A DNA stretch of 50,000 bases from Micromonospora sediminicola (GTDB lineage Bacteria > Actinomycetota > Actinomycetes > Mycobacteriales > Micromonosporaceae): the NCBI RefSeq assembly GCF_900089585.1, contig NZ_FLRH01000004.1:1-50000 (forward strand), given 5' to 3'. Below are positions 1-6,621 of the stretch, piece by piece. Under the pieces are notes generated by a model, which worked only from the letters and a program-made list of their open reading frames with translations, was not told where the DNA came from and searched no databases. Position 1 is the first letter of the stretch. Every line of letters begins with the position of its first letter. The position numbers were made by a program, and so were the translations under genes.

Positions 1-25
1 GAAGACGTATAGAAAGTTCTCAGAT

Positions 26-40
26 GCCCGCACCTGCCCG
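26..40. repeat. Left target-site duplication of the IS481 element
   Basis: A 15-bp sequence, GCCCGCACCTGCCCG, ends exactly where the insertion sequence begins. It is repeated without mismatch immediately after the right end of the element at 2544-2558. IS481-family elements are known to duplicate roughly 4-15 bp of target. Confidence 0.85.
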
Positions 41-92
41 TGTCCGGTCTCGGGACCTGCGTGACACATCGGTGTCAGGACCTGGGTGACAC
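41..92 (+). repeat. IS481 left inverted repeat
   Basis: This is the left 52-bp terminus. It holds two spaced copies of a GGACCTG(C/G)GTGACAC-like block, at about 54-66 and 79-92, probably two transposase binding sites. It pairs with 2492-2543. Confidence 0.85.
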
Positions 93-121
93 TCCGCCGA
101 GTGTTGGTGGAGATGAGCGTG

Positions 122-1186
122 ATGGAACAGCGGTATCGAGCCGTCCAGGACGTGCTTGCCGGATCCACGGTCACGGACGTCGCCGAACGATTCGGGGTCT
201 CCCGCCAGGCGGTGCACCGCTGGCTGGCCTGGTATCAGGACGAGGGCTTGGAAGGGCTGGCGGACCGGTCCAGCCGGCCGCGTTCCTCGCCTGGCCAGAC
301 TTCTCCTGAGGTGGAGGCGCTGATCTGTGAGCTGCGCCGGGATCACCCGCGATGGGGTGCCCGTCGCCTGCTCTATGAGCTTGGCCGTCGTGACTGCCCG
401 GGTCCGATCCCGTCTCGGATCACCGTGCATCGGGTGCTGATCCGGCACGGCCTGGTCGATCCGACACCTCGCCGGCGTCGGCGTGAGGACTACCGGCGAT
501 GGGAACGTGGCCGGCCGATGGAACTGTGGCAGATGGACATCGTCGGCGGTATTCAGCTGGCCGATGGCGGTGAGGCGAAGGTCGTCACCGGCGTGGACGA
601 CCACTCCCGGTTCTGCGTCATCGCCGCCGTGGTCCGCCGGGCCACCGGTCGGGCGATCTGTCTCGCCTTCGCCGAAGCCCTGCACAGGTTCGGGATTCCC
701 GAAGAGGTCCTCACGGACAATGGCAAGCAGTTCACTGCCCGGTTCGGCCGCGGCGGCGGTGAGGTGATGTTCGACCGGATCTGCCGAGAGAACGGCATCA
801 CTCACCGGCTGACCAAGCCCCGCTCACCGACCACCACCGGCAAGGTCGAACGGTTCCACCAGACCCTGCAACGCGAACTACTCGACGACGTCGAGGTCTG
901 GGCCACCCCGGAAGAGGCCCAAGCAGCGATCGACGTGTTCCGGCACGAATACAACACCGAACGGCCGCACCAGTCCCTCGGGATGGCGTTCCCGGCCGAC
1001 CGTTTCACCGCCAGCCGGCTGAGGAACAGCTGCCGCTGCGGCTGCCGCCAGCGCTGGCCACCACCATCCCTGCACCCCGCCGGCCACTGCCAGCAACACC
1101 GGCACCGACGCCTCCAGCACCCGCCGGGCATGCCGTCGCCCCGCCAGTGCCGGTGGCCGCCAGCGGGGACGTTGGCCTGGCCGTAG
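122..1186 (+). CDS. IS481-family transposase, catalytic part (frameshifted)
   Basis: This DDE transposase cuts and joins the ends of its own IS element. From ATG 122 (GGTGGAG about 9 bases upstream; ATG 113 is an alternative) it has an N-terminal helix-turn-helix at residues 17-37 (VAERFGVSRQAVHRW). The retroviral-integrase-like core follows with Asp139 (LWQMD), Asp199 (TDNG) and Glu243 (GKVERF), so the catalytic triad is intact. From about residue 298 the reading leaves the expected frame, and the C-terminus becomes an Arg/Cys/His/Pro-rich run typical of out-of-frame reading. The next frame continues with PAEEQLPLRLPP, which I recall as the normal continuation in homologues. A single lost C in a CCC run near 1014-1017 would explain the split. 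A programmed -1 shift is less likely because no slippery heptamer is visible. Confidence 0.85.
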   Translation: MEQRYRAVQDVLAGSTVTDVAERFGVSRQAVHRWLAWYQDEGLEGLADRSSRPRSSPGQTSPEVEALICELRRDHPRWGARRLLYELGRRDCPGPIPSRITVHRVLIRHGLVDPTPRRRRREDYRRWERGRPMELWQMDIVGGIQLADGGEAKVVTGVDDHSRFCVIAAVVRRATGRAICLAFAEALHRFGIPEEVLTDNGKQFTARFGRGGGEVMFDRICRENGITHRLTKPRSPTTTGKVERFHQTLQRELLDDVEVWATPEEAQAAIDVFRHEYNTERPHQSLGMAFPADRFTASRLRNSCRCGCRQRWPPPSLHPAGHCQQHRHRRLQHPPGMPSPRQCRWPPAGTLAWP

Positions 1187-1932
1187 AGGTCACCCGCCTC
1201 GTTCCCGCCTCGGGCAACCTCACCGTCTGCGGACAGCAGTTCTGGCTCAGCCCCACCCGCGCCGGACTTCCGGTGACCCTCTGGGCCGACACCACCGTCG
1301 TTCACCTGCTCGTCGACGGCGTCCGACTCAAGACCGTCCCGTCCCGACTTACCCCTGCGCACCTGCGCCAGATCCTCGCCGACGACGGCCAACCGGCCGG
1401 GCCACCACCGATCACCACCGGCACCATCCAGGCCGGCGCCCCGATCGAGGTCGAACGGCTCGTCAACGCCACCGGCCTGATCGGCCTCGCCGGCCGGCAA
1501 CACCCCGTCGGCTACCACTTCGCCGGCAGGCGCGTCACCGTCCGCCTCGACCGCGGCCTCATGCAGATCACCGCCGACGGCGTCCTGCTGCGCAGCCTGC
1601 CCAACCCGCTGACACCGGCCGAAGTCGCCCGCATCCGCGACGCCCGCCCCGCCGGACCACCACCAACACCGGCACCCGAACCCCTGCGGGTCGAACGCCG
1701 CGTCAGCTGCCGAGGATCCCTGGTCATCGCTGGTCAACGCATCCACGTCGGCATCGCCCACGCCGGAACCACCCTCACCGTCGAAGCCGCCGACACCACC
1801 TTCCGCGTCCACGACGGCGACCAGCTCCTCAGCGAAGTGCCCCGCACCACCACCAAGCCCATCGCCCGGTTCAAGGTCCGCAAACCCGAACCACCCAGAC
1901 AGAAGACGTCCACCCGGGAAGGGATGGCATGA
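1015..1932 (+). pseudogene. C-terminal part of IS481 transposase, out of frame
   Basis: This frame is open from upstream of the transposase frameshift to the stop at 1930-1932. It begins with a Pro-rich linker. Three related beta-rich repeats of about 70-80 residues follow, each carrying a VEV(T/E)RLV..G...GQ(Q/R) type start and a GVRLKTVPSRLTP-like middle. In actinobacterial homologues I recall this region fused to the DDE core as a single protein of about 600 residues. Adding one C near 1015 would give a 603-residue protein from ATG 122. A separate start at GTG 1147 is possible, but no convincing ribosome site precedes it. The function of the C-terminal repeats is unknown to me. Confidence 0.7.
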
Positions 1933-2390
1933 TCACCGGCGTGACCGAACCCCCCGAACTGGTCATCGGACTCCCCAACGACGACCATCTAACGGTCCGC
2001 GTCATGGGAAGAATGCACCCCGGCAGCACCGACTACTGGGACGGCAACTGGCTGATCAGCCCGATCTCGGCCCACGTGGGCGGCTTCTCAGCACAGCTCG
2101 CCGCCGGGCTACGTGTCGATGAACTACAGACCTTCCGACACGGGCTAGAGCTGATCAACCAACAACTACGCGGCGAAGCAGTGCTCACCTCACTTGAACA
2201 ATGGATCTCACTGACCGTGACCTGCCGCCCGAACGGCTCGCTGTCCGTCACCGGAGAGCTTGCCGACAATCCCGGCATCGGGAACCGCCTGACGTTCGCC
2301 ATCACCGGCCTCGACCAGACCAACATCCCAGCGATGCTCACAGCCCTGTCGGCACTCGAAAGTGCCTACCCACTCCTCGGGCAGCCCTGA
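1929..2390 (+). CDS. IS cargo protein, WapI-immunity/DUF6228-like
   Basis: This 153-residue soluble protein starts at an ATG overlapping the transposase stop (ATGA), so it is probably translationally coupled to it. It lies wholly inside the IS inverted repeats. The sequence shows a YWDGNWL motif near residue 37, a GGF..QLAAGLRVDELQ segment, and a C-terminal NRLTF.ITGLDQT..PAML pattern. I associate this pattern with small actinobacterial proteins annotated as WapI-type immunity or DUF6228. That assignment is from memory and only moderately sure. If correct it would be an orphan immunity-like protein, since no toxin gene is adjacent. No membrane segment or signal peptide is visible. Confidence 0.65.
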   Translation: MITGVTEPPELVIGLPNDDHLTVRVMGRMHPGSTDYWDGNWLISPISAHVGGFSAQLAAGLRVDELQTFRHGLELINQQLRGEAVLTSLEQWISLTVTCRPNGSLSVTGELADNPGIGNRLTFAITGLDQTNIPAMLTALSALESAYPLLGQP

Positions 2391-2491
2391 CCCCCCCGTC
2401 TGAAGAACCCGTCAGACGGCCAGTCGCAGGAAAACCTCCCTCAACTGATCGCCAGCTACCCTCACCAGAGTTAGCAGTCGTCTAGCCGGAC

Positions 2492-2543
2492 GTGTCACCC
2501 ACGTCCCGAGACTGACCTGTCACGCAGGTCCCGAGACTCGACA
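2492..2543 (-). repeat. IS481 right inverted repeat
   Basis: The reverse complement reads TGTCGAGTCTCGGGACCTGC at its outer end and matches the left terminus 41-92 at 44 of 52 positions, without gaps. The 101 bases between the cargo gene stop and this repeat hold no gene that I can see. Confidence 0.85.
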
Positions 2544-2558
2544 GCCCGCACCTGCCCG
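2544..2558. repeat. Right target-site duplication of the IS481 element
   Basis: This is an exact copy of 26-40, directly abutting the right IS end. The last 10 bases plus the next 10 repeat the CACCTGCCCG motif, so the original target already contained a short internal repeat. Confidence 0.85.
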
Positions 2559-2569
2559 CACCTGCCCGT

Positions 2570-2621
2570 TGTCCCGTCACGGAAGATGCTTGACACTCGC
2601 GTCCCAACACATGCTTGACAC
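2570..2621 (+). repeat. Orphan terminus of a second IS481-type element
   Basis: The sequence starts TGTCCCGTCACGGAAGATGC and carries two TGCTTGACAC blocks at 2587-2596 and 2612-2621. It aligns without gaps to the left end of the neighbouring IS: 21 of the first 27 positions match, and the second block has identical spacing. The interior would lie to the right, but no transposase follows. It is probably the relic of a second, different IS481 copy. Confidence 0.55.
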
Positions 2622-2677
2622 CAGTGGCTGGCTGGTGTTCACAGGGCGCATTCGGCCACGTACGCGCCTACAGCGCA

Positions 2678-3457
2678 TCAATCGTCGCTCGCGGAACGGC
2701 TTGCACCTGCGCTTGAGTCTGGCTGGGCTGTTCGGCCCACTGGTGAAGCGCCTTCCCGTGCTGGAGCCCCTCTACTATCCGACCCTGCCAGCGCCACCTC
2801 AATGAATTCCAGGTGCTTCTCCCGCAATGCCCTAATCTTTTGGCGACGATCGGCACTAGCGGATGCAAATTCAGAGACGCGACCCTCAATCGACTTCTTT
2901 TGCTCCGCTAGCGCGCTCAACCCGTGCTCAATCACTCTCAATCTTTGCTGATTCAGTTCCGATCCTGCATCCTCCGAAGAATCAATCAGGTGGCGGTGTG
3001 CGCGGTACTTGATTTCAAGAGCGCCTAACTCCGCAATACGTCTTTGCGTGCGACACTGCAGGATCTTTTTTTGCAGAATAATCCAACGAAGAGTCACGAT
3101 CGGGATAGGCATAATCAAGAAGCGGATAATGTGAGCCAGCAAGCGGGCATTTGTCCGCACGAGCAGTTCCAGCGCGGGATTTAGCACTAGCGAGGATACG
3201 CCCAGCGCAATTCCCCACGAAATTACCTTGACCCAGTATGGGTGTACGGTGCCGCCAGCCAACGCCTCGAAGCATTTTGGTATCGCGAAGGCGTACACGG
3301 TGAGGGGCGCAGCCCACACTAGGCCTTGCAGGCTCTTCAGAATGCGTCGTTCACCCGGAACCCACTTCGACATGATAGAGCGAGCTTCCACGACGATCGC
3401 CAATGCCAAGACTGGCATCGTCTGAGCGCCGGTAGTCCAGAAGTCTGAATCGATCAA
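2678..3457 (-). CDS. Membrane protein with C-terminal coiled coil, unknown
   Basis: I do not recognise the family. From a TTG start at 3457 (ribosome site GGAGGA four bases upstream) the product has 259 residues. Residues 1-150 hold three or four hydrophobic segments: one around TMPVLALAIVV, one around LVWAAPLTVYAFAI, one around VISWGIALGVSSLVL, and one around IIRFLIMPIPIVTLRWIIL. From about residue 155 to 235 the chain is charged and helical (QRRIAELGALEIKYRAHR, then EHGLSALAEQKKSIEGRV), compatible with a cytoplasmic coiled coil. The tail is Ala/Ser/Gly-rich and disordered. The DNA is visibly richer in A and T than its surroundings, which suggests transfer. The frame stays open upstream to 3661, but that part would overlap the divergent gene and reads as non-coding. 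Confidence 0.6.
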   Translation of the reverse strand: MIDSDFWTTGAQTMPVLALAIVVEARSIMSKWVPGERRILKSLQGLVWAAPLTVYAFAIPKCFEALAGGTVHPYWVKVISWGIALGVSSLVLNPALELLVRTNARLLAHIIRFLIMPIPIVTLRWIILQKKILQCRTQRRIAELGALEIKYRAHRHLIDSSEDAGSELNQQRLRVIEHGLSALAEQKKSIEGRVSEFASASADRRQKIRALREKHLEFIEVALAGSDSRGAPAREGASPVGRTAQPDSSAGASRSASDD

Positions 3458-3575
3458 CTTTCCTCCGAACCCGGGCAGCACGAGCCTTGCAGGCGAGGAT
3501 TGTAGTAACCCGTTGCGACAACCCCCGCTGGTTGCTTCTGCTGCAGAGATGCGTTGATCGTCCAACACAGGCACA

Positions 3576-4142
3576 ATGGCGTATGTGACGAGCCCTGATC
3601 CAGAGGCGGAGTGGTGGACGACGTCGGAGGTCGCCGAGTACCTCGGCGTCCAGGTCGGCACCGTGAGTTCCTACCGGAACCGCGGCCAGATGCCGGAGCC
3701 TGACAAGACGCTCGGCCGCACCCACCTGTGGCGCCCGCAGACGATCACGTCTTGGCACGAGGGTCGGCCTCGGCTCGGGAGTCGCGCCGCTGACGTGAGC
3801 AACGGTCAACCCTGGACCGTCCTGCAAGTCTCGACGGCGGTAGAGACCCGGGACGCCGCCGTCGAGCTGGCGCGCCTTGTCGTTGAGGCGAGGCTTGCGG
3901 CCGGTGCGCAGATCGTCGGGCCGGTCATCTCGGCCTTCTGGCACCAGGGCGAGTTCGGCACGGGCGAGGAGTGGCAGCTCCTCCTGAAGACGCACGCTCA
4001 GCGCTTCGAGGACCTACGAGCCTTCCTCCAGGACCATCACCCTTGGCAGAACCCCGAGATCGCGGCCGTGCCGGTCGTGATGAGTTCAGACGAGTACGCC
4101 GCCTGGGTCGGCAGGACGCTCCTGTTGGACGTTGAGCCGTAG
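3576..4142 (+). CDS. Helix-turn-helix/CutA1 fusion protein
   Basis: The product has 188 residues. Residues about 12-62 form a MerR/AlpA-type helix-turn-helix (WWTTSEVAEYLGVQVGTVSSYRNRG, with a LWRP wing). Residues about 80-186 match CutA1, the trimeric ferredoxin-like protein historically linked to divalent-cation tolerance: VLQVSTAVETRDAAVELARL at the start, then IVGPVISAFWHQGE, EEWQLLLKT and a VPVVMSSDEYAAWV end. CutA1 alone is about 105-112 residues, so the DNA-binding domain is an addition. The role is inferred: a transcription factor whose CutA module oligomerises or senses a ligand. The gene converges on the XRE regulator with only 3 bases between stops. The ribosome site is weak. Confidence 0.8.
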   Translation: MAYVTSPDPEAEWWTTSEVAEYLGVQVGTVSSYRNRGQMPEPDKTLGRTHLWRPQTITSWHEGRPRLGSRAADVSNGQPWTVLQVSTAVETRDAAVELARLVVEARLAAGAQIVGPVISAFWHQGEFGTGEEWQLLLKTHAQRFEDLRAFLQDHHPWQNPEIAAVPVVMSSDEYAAWVGRTLLLDVEP

Positions 4143-4145
4143 CGG

Positions 4146-5450
4146 CTACGTCCTGGAGCGCTCCAAGACTTCCCGGACTCCCGGCACGGCGGCGTGAACC
4201 CGCAGCCGTTGCAGGACCGGGTCGAGGCGCTGACGCGGTCGCACGGAGGCGACGCCCTCGGAAAGGTCCAGCACGCGGCCGGCGACCCGGGCAGCCTCCT
4301 CCGGCTCCCCCGCCGTGGCGTAGGCGTCCGCCAGCCAGCACGAGTACAGGGCCTTGTCTCGGGCGTGGGCGTCATCGAAGCCTGCTAGTACGTCCTCCAG
4401 GAGCGGAACCGCGCGCAGCGGCCGGCCAAGCTCTGCCCAGCATCGGCCGGTCATGATGGTCACCTCCTGGTCGTCAACCCACGCCGACCAGTCGGGTTCC
4501 TCGGTCGCGTTGCGACGCGCCAAGGCGGCGCGCGCCGTTGCCAGTGCCGCGTCAGTCTCACGGGCGTTGCCGACGACAGCGTGCGCCCAGGCTCGACGCT
4601 CGTGCAGCAGAGCAGTGACGGTGGCCGGGGAGTCGTCGCCGGCAGCGGCGCAAGAAGCCTCTGCGATCGCAACCGCTTCGCGGGGGTCGCCGCCAACTGT
4701 CTGATACGCCAGGAAAGCCAGCGCGTTGCCAGCGAGGTGAGGTGCTTGCGCTTGATTGGCTATCCCGTGACTTTCGCCGTATAGCCGCTTCGATAGGTCC
4801 AGGTTGCCCGCGTCGAACGCAGCCCAGCCAGCTTGTTGCGCCTGTTCCGCAAGAATTGCGAGCAGGCGCTGTTGGACCGTCTCGGTGTAGGTGCCGCCCG
4901 CCACGAGCTTCTTGGTCATCTCGTATTCGGACAGATACAGGCGAACGGTGTCGCCGCCTCCGAGGACGTCATCGAGGCGACGGAGCCTCGCCGTCCGTCG
5001 CGCAAGGACCTTCGGCAGCTCCTCGCCGAGCCGCCGCCCGGAGGAGAGGTCAGCGACGTCAACGGCACCGAGCAGGGTGCCGGCACCAACGGCAGACACG
5101 CGCAGGAAATCACGCCGATTCACGGTCTCACCTCGGGCATCTTGGGCCATCGCTTGGCTGGCCTCCCAGTCTCGGGGAGCCAAGCCCAGCATATGCCCCG
5201 GAATTCGCATGGCATCTGCGATAAGGCTGATCTTTTCGTATGTTGCGATACTGCCCTGTCCACGGGCGAGCGCACCTACTCTTTCGGCCTTGATAGAGCA
5301 CGCATCCGCAATTCGCGAATAGCTGATGCCAGCCCATTTCCGAGCCAGCATGAACACTGTCCCAAAGTCATGCCGCGCGAGTGCGGCGCGCATGTCCTCG
5401 CGCTCCAGGACATGGCGCGGAATAGCTATCCCGCTGACTCGCTGCGACAT
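4146..5450 (-). CDS. XRE-family regulator with C-terminal TPR-like domain
   Basis: This 434-residue protein starts at ATG 5450, preceded by GGAGG at a 5-base distance; GTG 5462 is an in-frame alternative. Residues about 18-75 carry an XRE-type helix-turn-helix (VFMLARKWAGISYSRIADACSIKAERVGALARG). The segment NRRDFLRVSAVGAGTLLGA near residue 110 is typical of this actinobacterial regulator class. It resembles a Tat motif but lies too far from the N-terminus to be one. Residues about 160-430 are Ala-rich helical repeats resembling TPRs (for example TVTALLHERRAWAHAVVGNA), likely for protein or peptide binding. Its targets are unknown. The palindrome at 5501-5513 just upstream is a possible autoregulatory site. 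Confidence 0.8.
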   Translation of the reverse strand: MSQRVSGIAIPRHVLEREDMRAALARHDFGTVFMLARKWAGISYSRIADACSIKAERVGALARGQGSIATYEKISLIADAMRIPGHMLGLAPRDWEASQAMAQDARGETVNRRDFLRVSAVGAGTLLGAVDVADLSSGRRLGEELPKVLARRTARLRRLDDVLGGGDTVRLYLSEYEMTKKLVAGGTYTETVQQRLLAILAEQAQQAGWAAFDAGNLDLSKRLYGESHGIANQAQAPHLAGNALAFLAYQTVGGDPREAVAIAEASCAAAGDDSPATVTALLHERRAWAHAVVGNARETDAALATARAALARRNATEEPDWSAWVDDQEVTIMTGRCWAELGRPLRAVPLLEDVLAGFDDAHARDKALYSCWLADAYATAGEPEEAARVAGRVLDLSEGVASVRPRQRLDPVLQRLRVHAAVPGVREVLERSRT

Positions 5451-5500
5451 GAACGCCTCCACCCCGTCGGTAGCTCCTCATCCACATCCGCCAGTGGCCT

Positions 5501-5513
5501 ACCCATCATGGGT
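5501..5513. promoter_or_regulatory. Palindrome upstream of the XRE regulator
   Basis: ACCCATCATGGGT is a perfect 6+1+6 palindrome, 51 bases upstream of ATG 5450. Its position would suit an autoregulatory operator. No experimental or comparative support is visible here. Confidence 0.3.
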
Positions 5514-5595
5514 ACCCCCGCCGGAGGGTCGAAAGAGCACTTCCCAGCCTCGCACTCTTACACCCAGGGATCAATACAGCGCGATGCGTCACCAC

Positions 5596-5641
5596 CTTGA
5601 CCTGTACTGAGTGAGTCAGTACGGTCAAGTCGGTACTGAGT
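5596..5641 (+). promoter_or_regulatory. Promoter with embedded operator for the AICE transfer operon
   Basis: A -35 like TTGACC (5597-5602), a 17-base spacer and a -10 like TACGGT (5620-5625, fits TANNNT) precede ATG 5676. The spacer contains GTACTGA-N5-TCAGTAC (5604-5610 and 5616-5622). An outer pair, CTTGACC (5596-5602) and GGTCAAG (5623-5629), extends the palindrome. A further half site, GTACTGAGT, follows at 5633-5641. A repressor bound here would cover both promoter boxes. GntR-type KorSA-like repressors control AICE transfer genes in known elements, but no GntR gene is visible in the window. Confidence 0.55.
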
Positions 5642-5675
5642 CGCACCGCTGTCCCACGACAAGGGGAGGTTGGGC

Positions 5676-6530
5676 ATGGCGAAGTCAGGGATGTTCGGTG
5701 AGCGCCCGGTGGGCGCGGTGACGCTGGTGGAGACGCCGGTGTCGCGGTCGTACGCGCAGAAGGCTCGGGTGGCGTTCCTCGTCGTGGCGGCGTCCGTCGC
5801 TCTGATGGTGGGCGCCACCGCTTCGGTGGCGCTGCCGCTGCCGCTGGCGGTCCTGGTTGGACTGCTGACCGGCGGGGTGTGCGGCTTGGTGGTCGCGTGT
5901 GTGGTCCGGGTGTGGCCGGCGCTGCGGGTGCTGTGGTGGTGGGCGGTCGAGATCGTCGCTGCGGTCACGGTGTTCGTAGGCATGGCGTACCTGTCTCGGG
6001 CGACGCATCCGGCGGTGCCGCTGGTGCTCCTGGCCGTGGTGCTGGGTGTGCTCTTCGGCGTCGGTCGGTTTCGTCGGCGGGTGTCGGCGTGGGTGTGGTG
6101 CGTGGTGGTGCGTCACCGGCTGCGGCTCTGCTTCACGGAGTTCATCCGGTCGGCGTCGCGGCTGCACCCGGGTCGACTGCCGCTGATCCTGTGGGCGCGG
6201 CCGACACCGGCCGGGGAGCGGGTGTGGGTGTGGCTGCGGCCGGGCCTGGACCTGACGGACCTGGACGGCAAGGCGGACAAGCTCGCGGTGGCCTGCTGGG
6301 CGGGTGAGGCGCGGATGGTCCGCGCGTCAGCCCGGCATGCCGCGTTGGTGCGGGTCGACATCACCCGTCGTGACCCGTTGACCGGCCTGGTGGCGTCGCC
6401 GCTGTCGGCCTGGGTGGCGTGGATGCGCGACGAGGACGCCCCGGTGTCGCCGGCTGTGCCGCCGGTGGACTTGGACCTGCTGGACGTTCCGGAGCCCGCG
6501 CCGCCGCAGCAGCGCAGCCCGCGCCGCTGA
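5676..6530 (+). CDS. AICE membrane protein, likely membrane half of TraB-type pump
   Basis: The 284-residue product starts at ATG 5676 behind GGGGAGG. Residues about 25-70 contain two hydrophobic segments (VAFLVVAASVALMVGATASVA and LAVLVGLLTGGVCGLVVACVV). Two more lie at about 80-130 (VEIVAAVTVFVGMAYL and VPLVLLAVVLGVLFGVG). The soluble part (about 135-265) contains GERVWVWLRPGLDLTDLDGK and RDPLTGLVASPL, which resemble the region preceding the motor in TraB/FtsK proteins. It is the first gene of the operon, followed by ssb and the separate FtsK-type ATPase. I infer that the two proteins together make the double-stranded DNA pump used in mycelial conjugation. The family assignment is inferred from context. 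Confidence 0.6.
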   Translation: MAKSGMFGERPVGAVTLVETPVSRSYAQKARVAFLVVAASVALMVGATASVALPLPLAVLVGLLTGGVCGLVVACVVRVWPALRVLWWWAVEIVAAVTVFVGMAYLSRATHPAVPLVLLAVVLGVLFGVGRFRRRVSAWVWCVVVRHRLRLCFTEFIRSASRLHPGRLPLILWARPTPAGERVWVWLRPGLDLTDLDGKADKLAVACWAGEARMVRASARHAALVRVDITRRDPLTGLVASPLSAWVAWMRDEDAPVSPAVPPVDLDLLDVPEPAPPQQRSPRR

Positions 6531-6540
6531 CCTCGAAAAC

Positions 6541-6564
6541 TCGCACACGTTGTGCGACGTGTGC
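6541..6564. promoter_or_regulatory. Overlapping alternative hairpins ahead of ssb
   Basis: TCGCACA-CGT-TGTGCGA (6541-6557) overlaps GCACACG-N8-CGTGTGC (6543-6564). Both have perfect 7-base arms, and in RNA they could not form at the same time. They sit 58 bases upstream of the ssb start, in the gap after the membrane-protein gene. They could be an operator or an RNA switch. Confidence 0.3.
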
Positions 6565-6621
6565 CAGGTGGTGCCGCGCTCGGCGGCGCACCTCGGGAAA
6601 CCGATCCAGGGAGGATCTGCA

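Larger units (their letters stand above)
41..2543 (+). mobile_element. IS481-family insertion sequence with cargo gene
   Basis: A 2,503-bp element is bounded by 52-bp imperfect inverted repeats (44 of 52 positions match) that begin with the family-typical TGT and end with ACA. Perfect 15-bp direct repeats flank it outside. Inside are a DDE transposase in two frames (122-1186 and 1015-1932) and one further gene (1929-2390) whose start overlaps the transposase stop as ATGA. Complete ends and a perfect duplication indicate a recent insertion. The frameshift in the transposase suggests it may now need help in trans to move. Confidence 0.85.

Noticed and set aside
5080..5130. Tat signal in the XRE regulator (NRRDFLRV)
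   Set aside because: The motif lies about 110 residues from the N-terminus, after a DNA-binding domain. It recurs in this regulator class and is not at a position that could act as an export signal.
1..5660. Left att site of the AICE (copy of the tRNA-Pro 3' end)
   Set aside because: I looked for GGGACGGCCGGATTCGAACC and shorter parts of it and found no convincing copy, so none is annotated.
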